Shown here: positions 53,856 through 61,899 of the stretch, in pieces
Layout of the letters: every line of letters begins with the position of its first letter
Position numbering within the stretch: the stretch's first letter is position 1
Origin: Hydractinia symbiolongicarpus
Taxonomy: Eukaryota; Cnidaria; Hydrozoa; Anthoathecata; Hydractiniidae
NCBI RefSeq assembly: GCF_029227915.1
Contig: NC_079888.1
Span: forward strand, 21,556,001 to 21,620,000
DNA: 64,000 bases
Direction: 5' to 3'
The notes under the pieces: generated by a model
The model's database searches: none
The model's input: the letters and a program-made list of their open reading frames with translations, nothing else
What the model was told of the DNA's origin: nothing
Program-made: the position numbers and the translations under genes

Positions 53856-55124
53856 CTATAAAGGGACCTTACATTCATCACAGTTACATTTAGATCCGTC
53901 CCACATTTTAATCATGCTTTTAAAAACTTTAAGATTGTCACATCGTTTCAAATGTGATGGTAGGTTATTCCAAATCTTTGGTTCCAGGGCTGATAAGCTA
54001 TTTGTTCCAAAAGTCGCGGTCCTTTTGCTTGAGACTACCAAATTATTTGTATTTTGTTCTCTGACTGTCCTACCGTTATCATTTAAACAAAATATATCTT
54101 TCATAAAAAGAGGGCTGCTGTTATTTATAGTTTTAGAGATTTCTATACACAATGACCGTAAGCGATTTACATTCATGTGACTCTTGCTGGAATTTTTAAG
54201 TAAATTTTCGTATGTACTTACCGTATCATTATACAGAAATCTTAATGCTCGTTTTTGTATCATTTTGACTTTAGATAAAGATTTAGAAGAAGAAAAATGC
54301 CATATAAGGGAACAATAATTGAAATTTGCGTAGATAAAACTTTGAACTAAAATATATTTTGCTTGAAAGGATAAGAAACTTCTAAATCGAAATAAGGCAT
54401 TTAGTTGGGCTGATGCTTTGCGACACAAATCACTAACGTGTCTGTCAAAATTTAATTTATTGTCTATAGTCACACCTAGTAATTTCACGTTATTTTCACT
54501 TTCAATAGTTTTATTTCCTATATTAAATTTTAGACCTAAATTATCTGCCTTATTCTTTGTCAGAATAATCGAGTGAAACTTTTCAGGGTTTGCAATCATT
54601 TTATTCTCTTTTAACCAGGAGAGGGCAGTTTTAGCTTCGTTTTCTAAAGTATTTATCAAATTAGGAATAGAATTTGAGAAGTTGGATATTGTGTTATCAT
54701 CAGCGTAATTATGTAGCTTATATTTTTCTATAAAAAGAAACAAATCATTTATAAATATATTGAATATGATAGGTCCCAAAATAGAACCTTGTGGTACACC
54801 AGATAAGATAATTTGAAATAGACTATAGATCCCATTTATTCGAGTGGCTTGCTCTCTATCAGTAAGATAAGATAGAATGAATTGAAGAGACTTATTGTCA
54901 AATCCATAAGCAGCTAATTTCGCAATTAGTAAGTCATGTGGTACACAGTCAAAAGCTTTTGAAAGATCCATCAAGATCGCACCCACCACATAATTCTTAT
55001 CAAGTTTACTCTTCCATTCCTCTATTAAGCGAATTAGTACTTGTTGGGTACTATAGCATTTCCTATAGGCGGAGAGAAAGGTCGACAATTTTGATTCCAT
55101 ATAAGCGGTTATTTGTTCTTTCAT
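53856..55124 (-). pseudogene. ORF2, reverse transcriptase part (frame broken at its 5' side)
   Basis: 422 codons from the first in-frame ATG; similarity to reverse transcriptase continues upstream to about 55,136, so this ATG is an internal methionine rather than the real start. Visible motifs: catalytic Asp in LMDLSKAFD (D53, F58-D59), SGVPQGSILGP (108-118), the YADD box (140-143) with both catalytic aspartates, and the LLGVTID block that closes the palm/thumb in LINE enzymes. The C-terminus holds a small Cys cluster (C413, C415, C418, CNCDEC). The palm is therefore intact, but the finger-side NYRP-type block expected just before this frame is missing and the frame is shifted relative to the upstream part. 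As it stands this copy cannot make a continuous enzyme. Ends in TAG. Confidence 0.9.
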
Positions 55125-55146
55125 AACCCTTTCGTAAAATTTATTT
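55121..55146 (-). other. Frame-breaking deletion inside the reverse transcriptase
   Basis: Upstream of here the coding frame ends at TGA (55,121-55,123) soon after the block ending KTKIN. Downstream, similarity resumes in another frame at Tyr-Glu-Arg-Val-Met (55,136 onward). Read upstream, the downstream frame meets TAA at 55,146-55,148. In LINE reverse transcriptases a conserved NYRP-type block of roughly 15-18 residues normally lies between these two parts and is absent here. The simplest reading is one deletion whose length is not a multiple of three. Its size cannot be fixed without a sister copy. Confidence 0.75.
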
Positions 55147-56838
55147 TAGTTTTATCTTTTCCTCCATTATCCAGTGGCGTTACAGCAGCTCGCTTAGCTT
55201 TGCTTGGAAATTTGTTTAAAACTATGCTACTATTTATAGCATCTGTTAGTGGCGTTACTAGGTGCCTTTTTGCTAATTTTGTCAGCTTTGATGGTATTGT
55301 ATCTTCACCTGTTGATACTTTGGTGTTTAAATCATTAAACAGTTTTGAAATTGTATTTTCATCAACTTCTTGGAATGTGAAGTTCTCATTGTTGTTAGAA
55401 TCATTGATTTCCTTTATTTCAATAATACTTGGATGATTTTCAAAACTATCAACAATTTCTTCAATCATTTTTGACTTATCATTTACATTCTTATATTTTA
55501 TAGGATTTGGTTTCATGCCACAAGAATTTTCTAAAATATTGATGTAGTAGTCGTTGAAAAATTTGGTTAGCTGTTTTTTATCAGTAACTAAACTTTCATT
55601 TTGAACGATCGCTATATCTTCTTTCCTTATTCCACTTTTATTTGATATCAAGGGTTTAACAGTTTCCCAAAACGTTTTTTTGGAAATAAAACCTGATTCA
55701 GTTACCCTTTTGAAATGGTTTTTGATAGCCTTTTTGCGTAAATTTACACACTTGTTTCTCTGTTTCATGTACGTGATTTTGTTTTCAAAAGTAGGATTTT
55801 TATTGTATTTATTTTTGAACCTAGACCTTGTATATATTGCCTTTTTTAACTCTTTTGTCATAAATAGTGCCTCGTTTCCACGCAGAGTTTTTTGCTTCTG
55901 TGGGGCATGCTTTTCTATGATAGATGTGAAAACATTGATGAGGTTTTCATAATTCAGTTCAGGATCTTTACTATTACAAATAAAATTTGCGTTCTCAACA
56001 TCACGTAAAAAGTTGGCTTCATTAAAATTTTTGTAACTTCTGTAAATAATTTTCTTGGATGCTAAGCGTGCTAAATGAGATTTTAAAAATGTTGTTACCA
56101 TTTGATGATGATCACTTAATCCTGTTTCACATGTTAGTGTGTGTTGAAAACATCTGGGTCTATTTGTAAGAATGACATCTATAGCTGTTCCGTTAGGACT
56201 AGCAAAACAGGTTTTGTTTTTGACAAGATTCTCAAGACTAAAAATATCACAGAAGTTATTTAAGGTTTCGAAACCAGAATCGTTCGAGTTATGGCAATCG
56301 ATATTTATATCACCCATAATTATTATGTTTTCGACTTTAGATAGAGCTTTATTTAAAGCTATCTCTAATTCCTCAAAAAAGTTGTTTAAGTTTGAATAAT
56401 GAGGTGGTCTATAAATACTGATAACTGTCCATTTTTTATTTCTTATCGTTAATTCTGAGCAAATGATTTCATTATTTGTTATACCCAAATCATTAACTTG
56501 TCTACAGGCTATTCCTTTCTTAATATATTCAATTAACCCTCCTCCATTTTTGTTCCTATCTTTTCTAGTTCTAATTTCATAGTTATCAATATAGAATTGT
56601 TCGTTTGGAAAACTCTCATCTAGTTTGGTTTCAGCAAATACAAAATAATCAGGTGAAAATTTTGTCAGAATTTCTCTTGCATCAATTATTTTGTTTCTGA
56701 GACTATTAATGTTTAAATAGCCTAAAAGAGGATTGGAAGGGTACTTAATTCGTAATTTATGTATTTCATCTAAAGAACTTTGGTGAGAATTATGTGTCGG
56801 ATTTTGATCATTTCTATATTGACTCCCAACACATTCAT

Positions 56839-56895
56839 CAGGAATATCAGATTTATTATCATCGCAAACTAGTCCAAGCCTATTGAATACCCCTG
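56839..56895 (-). promoter_or_regulatory. Possible stem-loop downstream of the frameshift heptamer
   Basis: On the minus strand, CAGGGGTATT (56,895-56,886) can pair with GATATTCCTG (56,848-56,839) over 10 bp: seven Watson-Crick and three G-U pairs, enclosing a 37-nt loop. The stem starts 6 nt after the T_TTT_TTA heptamer, within the spacing usual for -1 frameshift stimulators. A loop segment TTGGACT could also pair imperfectly with AGTCAA 3' of the stem, giving a possible pseudoknot. This was drawn by hand; no energy was calculated, and in AT-rich DNA a chance match is possible. Confidence 0.4.
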
Positions 56896-58305
56896 CTAAT
56901 CTAAAAAATTATTTATAAAAGCTATAAAATTTCGTGCTAACATTGTCTTACCATTCTCTCGTAAATGTATGCCATCTTTCCATAGCTTTTCTTCTCTGAT
57001 ATTGTTGTGTCTGATGTAGCCATAACCGTGTAGATCGGATCCTTCTCTTAATAGTTTGTTAATACTGTTTATTCTATCAGAGTCGACACGTCTGCTCGTA
57101 ACCAAGGCAGAGATAAAAACTTTTTCTACTCCGTTACGCACACATTTTTTTCCGATGTCCAGGATCTGTTCGGCAATTTTGTTATCTGACGCTGCATTTA
57201 GATGACTTGATAAAAGATTGTTGATTCCTACATGGATAACGACAATATCAGGTTTTTCTTGTTCCAGTGTTGGTTGTACGTAATAATTTAAGTTTTCGAC
57301 ACTTGCTCCTGGGAATATCTTAAATCTCACATTTCCATTTTTTATTTGCTCATTAAATTCTTTCACTCGAATACCTTTTGGTATACTATCGGTCATTATC
57401 CGTATCTTCTTAGAATGGTGGACATTTTGATGCTCAAGATTCGTAGCTAATTGATCTCTTTCGGGAAACGGATTGATAACAGGGTTGGGTCTTCGTCTGT
57501 GTGTTACATTATTTTTAAAGATATTTGACGAACGAATATGGTTGTTAACATCTACGTGGTGCGTATTTTGACTCTCCTTCGTAAAATTACAATCTTGATC
57601 ACCCCAACTTTGTTGATTAGAATCGTCATTAACTTCAACTCTTAGGTCGTTAAATCTGTTATGATGTAATTCTTCATTTCTATTAACTTTATTAATAGAA
57701 AACCTTGAGGGACCTTTGATTACGTTGTTCCATTGATTATGCTGTTTAATTGGTTCCACATGTTTACACGTTTCAACTGAATGATCACGTTGATTACTGT
57801 TTAAAATTTCGCTAACCAATTTTTTGTAATCCTTTATTTCTTCTTTAAGGAAATCCATTTCACTCCTCAGTTGTTTAATTAATATATTTGACGAGTTGTC
57901 CCCGATCTTGCTCAGTTTATACGAAATAAATTCTTTTAAATCGCAAACCTGTGTTGTCAAACTTTTAAATTTAATAAACTGGCAAAATTTTTTAACTTCT
58001 TCCTCGTACAGATATCCACTTTTATCTTCGATTAAATCGTCAACAACATCTTTTTTTTCCTCTGAAAAAGATTCGTCTGTGCTATTTTCTTTCTCCTCTT
58101 CTACTTGTTTCACAAATAAATAACTTTCTGTACCATTTCTCTCCGTTTTGTTTAATATATTCTGTTGACATAAATCTTTTAGCGTTTGCTCAATAATTTC
58201 AGGACGCAAGTCTTTTGTGTTAGTTACTATGCTGTCATAGTCAGCTTTCTTTTTCCTTCTATGTATTTCTTTAACATAATTTAAAACAATATTTTCAAAC
58301 TCCAT
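56896..58305 (-). CDS. Retrotransposon ORF1 protein with C-terminal SGNH/GDSL esterase domain
   Basis: 469 codons, ATG at 58,305, TAG at 56,896-56,898, no internal break. Residues about 1-66 look like a winged helix (basic RRKKK, two helices, then a strand pair ending SYLFV). Residues about 140-170 form a short leucine-rich coiled coil (LIKQLRSEMDFLKEEI). A polar Asn/His-rich linker follows (about 175-300). Residues about 301-469 are an SGNH hydrolase: TDS with Ser307 (block I), Gly333 in FPGASVENL (block II), GIN with Asn362 (block III) and DGIH with Asp444/His447 (block V), so all catalytic positions are present. In CR1-like elements ORF1 esterase domains are established, and the protein is thought to bind element RNA in a ribonucleoprotein particle; the esterase substrate is unknown. 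No PHD or CCHC zinc finger is visible. The ORF1 3' end overlaps the open ORF2 frame by about 20 nt. Confidence 0.92.
   Translation of the reverse strand: MEFENIVLNYVKEIHRRKKKADYDSIVTNTKDLRPEIIEQTLKDLCQQNILNKTERNGTESYLFVKQVEEEKENSTDESFSEEKKDVVDDLIEDKSGYLYEEEVKKFCQFIKFKSLTTQVCDLKEFISYKLSKIGDNSSNILIKQLRSEMDFLKEEIKDYKKLVSEILNSNQRDHSVETCKHVEPIKQHNQWNNVIKGPSRFSINKVNRNEELHHNRFNDLRVEVNDDSNQQSWGDQDCNFTKESQNTHHVDVNNHIRSSNIFKNNVTHRRRPNPVINPFPERDQLATNLEHQNVHHSKKIRIMTDSIPKGIRVKEFNEQIKNGNVRFKIFPGASVENLNYYVQPTLEQEKPDIVVIHVGINNLLSSHLNAASDNKIAEQILDIGKKCVRNGVEKVFISALVTSRRVDSDRINSINKLLREGSDLHGYGYIRHNNIREEKLWKDGIHLRENGKTMLARNFIAFINNFLD
56902..56908 (-). promoter_or_regulatory. Candidate -1 ribosomal frameshift site T_TTT_TTA
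   Basis: The ORF1 reading frame ends AAT TTT TTA GAT TAG, so the minus strand contains a slippery heptamer of form X_XXY_YYZ in the correct phase, two codons before the stop. Slipping back one base moves the ribosome to AGA TTA GCA, exactly the frame that stays open through the whole endonuclease. T_TTT_TTA is the established slippery heptamer of HIV-1 gag-pol. ORF2 has no usable ATG. The arrangement suggests an ORF1-ORF2 fusion made in a minority of translations. This is inference from sequence only. Confidence 0.65.
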
Positions 58306-58384
58306 TTGTCAACAGTTAAACAACAAGTTTTACTAAGTTTTAAAAACACGTCCGCTCCGTCCGCTTATACGTTTATTTATACTG
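58306..58384 (-). other. Retrotransposon 5' UTR and junction with satellite B
   Basis: About 75 bp between the ORF1 ATG and the first recognisable satellite B word (TTAATCGACGGCAAACG at about 58,387). It contains a short duplicated word on the plus strand, CGTCCGCTCCGTCCGC, as the only GC-rich part. LINE 5' UTRs carry the internal promoter when the copy is full length, but this one is short and I see no recognisable promoter element. ACTGAATTAATCG at the junction could instead be a satellite B monomer with a small deletion, so the exact edge is open. Confidence 0.6.
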
Positions 58385-58740
58385 AATTAATCGACGGCAA
58401 ACGAAAACCCGCCATTTCCCGTAAACCCCGGACTCGGCCCGTATAGTCAAAAGTATACAAAGAAAGTACCCAGGGAGTAAACTCATTTCCCGAACGATTT
58501 TTTAAATTATTTTTTCACCACTAAAACGCATTAGACTTGTAGTTTTCAGAAATGTTTTCATTTTTGATGAGACGCTTAATGAAAGTGGTTTAATCGTCGG
58601 CAAACGAAAACCCGCGATTTCCCGTAAATCCCGGGCTTGGCCCGTATAGTCGAATGTATACAAAGAAAGTACCCAGGGAGTAAACTCATTTCCCGAACGA
58701 TTTTTTAAATTATTTTTTCACCACTAAAACGCATAAGACT

Positions 58741-60530
58741 TTTAGTTTTCAAAATTGTTTTCATTTTTGATGAGACGCTGAATAAAAGAAGTTTAATCGC
58801 CGGCAAACGAAAACCCGCGATTTCCCGTAAATCCCTAGCTTGGCCCGTATAGTCAAAAGTATACAAAGAAAGTACCCAGGGAGTAAACTCATTTCCCGAA
58901 CGATTTTTAAAATTATTTTTTCACCACTAAAACGTATGAGACTTGTAGTTTTCAGAAATGTTTTCATTTTTGATGAGACGCTTAATGAATGTGGTTTAAT
59001 CGGCGGCAAACGAAAACCCGCGATTTTCCGTAAATCCCGGGCTTGGCCCGTATAGTCGAATGTATACAAAGAAAGTACCCTGTGAGTAAACTCATTTCCA
59101 AAACGATTTTTTATATTATCTTTTCACCACTAAAACGCATGAGACTTGTAGTTTTTAAAAATGTTTTCATTTTTGATGAGACGCTGAATAAAAGAAGTTT
59201 AATCAATGGCAAACGAAAACCCGCCATTTCCCGTAAACGCCGGACTCGGCCCGTATAGTCAAAAGTATACAAAGAAAGTACCCAGGGAGTAAACTCATTT
59301 CCCGAACGATTTTTTAAATTATTATTTCACCACTAAAGCCCATGAGACTTGTAGTTTTTAAAAATGTTTTCATTTTTGATGAGACGCTGAATAAAGGAAG
59401 TTTAATCGCCGGTAAACGAAAACCCGCGATTTTCCGTAAATCCCGGACTCAGCCCGTATAGTCAAAAGTATGCAAAGAAAGTGCCCAGGGAGTAAACTCA
59501 TTTCCCGAACGATTTTTTAAATTATTTTTTCACCACCAAAACGCATGAGACTTGTAGTTTTCAAAAATGTTTTCATTTTTGATAAGACGCTTAATAAAAG
59601 GGGTTTAATCGCCGGCAAACGAAAACCCTCGATTTCCCGTAAATCCCGGGCTTGGCCTGTATAGTCGAATGTATACAAAGAAAGTACCCTGTAAGTAAAC
59701 TCATTTCCAGAACGATTTTTCAAATTATTTTTTCACCACTAAAACGCATAAGACTTGTAGTTTTCAAAATTGTTTTCATTTTTGATGAGACGCTGAATAA
59801 AAGAAGTTTAATCGCCGGCAAACGAATACCCGCGATTTCCCGTAAATCCCTAGCTTGGCCCGTATAGTCAAAAGTATACAAAGAAAGTACCCAGGGAGTA
59901 AACTCAATTCCCGAACGATTTTTAAAATTATTTTTTCACCACTAAAACGTATGAGACTTCTAGTTTTCAGAAATGTTTTCATTTTTGATGAGACGCTTAA
60001 TGAATGTGGTTTAATCGGCGGCAAACGAAAACCCGCCATTTTCCGTAAATCCCGGGCTTGGCCCGTATAGTCGAATGTATACAAAGAAAGTACCCTGTGA
60101 GTAAACTCATTTACAAAACGATTTTTTATATTATCTTTTCACCACTAAAACGCATGAGACTTGTACTTTTTAAAAATTTTTTCATTTTTGCTGAGAAGCT
60201 GAATAAAAGAAGTTTAATCGATGGCAAACGAAAACCCGCCATTTCCCGTAAACCCCGGACTCGGCCCGTATAGTCAAAAGTATACAAAGAAAGTACCCAG
60301 GGAGTAAACTCATTTCCCGAACGATTTTTTAAATTATTATTTCACCACTAAAGCCCATGAGACTTGTAGTTTTTAAAAATGTTTTCATTTTTGATGAGAC
60401 GCTGAATAAAGGAAGTTTAATCGCCGGTAAACGAAAACCTGCGATTTTCCGTAAATCCTGGACTCAGCCCGTATAGTCAAAAGTATGCAAAGAAAGTGCC
60501 CAGGGAGTAAACTCATTTCCCGAACAATTT
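58741..60530 (+). repeat. Satellite B pentamer higher-order repeat, 1,015 bp x ~1.8
   Basis: 58,741-59,515 recurs at 59,756-60,530 with an offset of 1,015 bp (five monomers). Shared rare variants include AATCCCTAGCTTGGC (for CCCGGGCTTGGC), CACTAAAGCCCATGAG, and AAAAGTATGCAAAGAAAGTGCCC. The copies part at about 60,532. Confidence 0.88.
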
Positions 60531-61550
60531 TAAAATTATTTTTTCACCACTAAAACGCATGAGACTTGTAGTTTTCAGAAATGTTTTCATTTTTGATGAG
60601 ACATTTAATGAAAGTGGTTTAATCGCCGGCAAACGAAAACCCGCGATTTCCCGTAAATCCCGGGCTTGGCTCGTATAGTCGAATGTATACAAAGAAAGTA
60701 CCCAGGGAGTAAACTCATTTCCCGAACGATTTTTTAAATTATTTTTTCACCACCAAAACGCATGAGACTTGTAGTTTTCAAAAATGTTTTCATTTTTGAT
60801 GAGACGCTTAATGAAAGGGGTTTAATCGCCGGCAAACGAAAACCCTCGATTTCCCGTAAATCCCGGGCTTGGCCTGTATAGTCGAATATATACAAAGAAA
60901 GTACCCTGTAAGTAAACTCATTTCCAGAACGATATTTCAAATTATTTATTCACCACTAAAACGCATAAGTCTTGTAGTTTTCAAAAATATTTTCATTTTT
61001 GATGAGACGCTTAATGAAAGAGGTTTAATCGCGGGCAAACGAAAACCCGCGATTTCCCGTAAATCCCGGGCTTGGCCCGTATAGTCGAAAGTATACAAAG
61101 AAAGTACCCAGGAGTAAACTCATTTCCCAAAAGATTTTTTAAATTATTTTGTAACCACTAAAACGCATGAGACTTGTAGTTTTCAAAAATGTTTTCATTT
61201 TTGATGAGACGCTTAATGAAAGGGGTTTAATCGCCGGCAAACGAAAACCCTCGATTTCCCGTAAATCCCGGGCTTGGCCTGTATAGTCGAATGTATACAA
61301 AGAAAGTACCCTGTAAGTAAACTCATTTCCAGAACGATTTTTCAAATTATTTTTTCACCACTAAAACGCATAAGTCTTGTAGTTTTCAAAAATGTTTTCA
61401 TTTTTGATGAGACGCTTAATGAAAGAGGTTTAATCGCGGGTAAACGAAAACCCGCGATTTCCCGTAAATCCCGGGCTTGGCCCGTATAGTCGAAAGTACA
61501 CAAAGAAAGTACCCAGGGAGTAAACTCATTTCCCAAACGATTTTTTAAAT
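59517..61550 (+). repeat. Satellite B monomers repeated at 1,217 and 405 bp
   Basis: The monomer pair marked by AAAACCCTCGATTTCCCG with GGCTTGGCCTGTATAG near 59,625-59,660 recurs near 60,840-60,875 (offset about 1,217, six monomers) and 61,245-61,280 (offset 405, two monomers). It shares CCTGTAAGTAAACTCATTTCC. Confidence 0.8.
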
Positions 61551-61899
61551 TATTTTGTAACCACTAAAACGCATGAGACTTGTAGTTTTCAAAAGTGTTT
61601 ACATTTTTGATGAGACGCTGAATAAAAGAGGTTTAATCGCCGGCAAACGAAAACCCGCGATTTCCCGTAAATCCCGGACTCGGCCCGTATAGTCAAAAGT
61701 ATACAAAGAATGTACCCATGGAGTAAACTCATTTCCAGAACGATTTTTAAAATTATTTTTTCACCACTAAAACGTATGAGATTTGTAGTTTTCAGAAATG
61801 TTTTCATTTTTGATGAGACGCTTAATGAATGTGGTTTAATCGCCGGCAAACGAAAACCCGTGATTTTCCGTAAATCCCGGGCTTGGCCCGTATAGTCGA

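Larger units (their letters stand above)
55121..56902 (-). pseudogene. ORF2, endonuclease and N-terminal reverse-transcriptase part
   Basis: Open on the minus strand from the AGA codon at 56,902 to a TGA at 55,121-55,123, with no internal stop. The apurinic-type endonuclease has its expected landmarks: LNINSLR near 56,710, the catalytic Glu in AETKLDE (56,630-56,632), SIYRPP, MGDIN (Asp at 56,309-56,311), IDVILTN and LSDHH (Asp at about 56,113, His at about 56,110). After a linker come reverse-transcriptase blocks STGEDTIPSKL and FPSKAKRAAVTPL, then the frame ends prematurely a few codons after KDKTKIN. There is no ATG in this frame before the methionine of MGDIN (56,317), which is inside the endonuclease after its catalytic Glu, so ordinary initiation could not give a working enzyme. 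The frame is -1 relative to ORF1, which overlaps its start. Confidence 0.9.
53688..58384 (-). mobile_element. CR1-like non-LTR retrotransposon (LINE), near full length
   Basis: About 4.7 kb, read on the minus strand: short 5' UTR, ORF1 (58,305-56,896), ORF2 with endonuclease and reverse transcriptase (56,902-53,856), 3' UTR of about 168 bp ending in GAAAA repeats. An esterase-bearing ORF1, an apurinic-type endonuclease and a terminal short tandem repeat instead of poly(A) are established traits of the CR1 group; the exact clade cannot be fixed by eye. The 3' end adjoins satellite A and the 5' end adjoins satellite B, and no target-site duplication is visible. Long open frames suggest a fairly young copy, but a deletion in the reverse transcriptase makes self-mobilisation unlikely. 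The 5' boundary is uncertain by about 10 bp. Confidence 0.95.

Noticed and set aside
55122-55124. ATG at 55,124 as a genuine start of a separate reverse-transcriptase gene
   Set aside because: Reverse-transcriptase similarity continues upstream of it (to about 55,136), so it is an internal methionine after a frame-breaking deletion.
56486-56488. TTG at 56,488 as the ORF2 start
   Set aside because: Endonuclease sequence, including the catalytic Glu (56,630-56,632), lies upstream in the same open frame.
53914-58123. Plus-strand frames of 60-107 codons opposite the retrotransposon ORFs
   Set aside because: Antisense shadows of ORF1/ORF2; composition reflects the complementary strand and no domain is visible.
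53675-58400. Target-site duplication flanking the retrotransposon
   Set aside because: The two flanks are different satellites and share no word longer than expected by chance.
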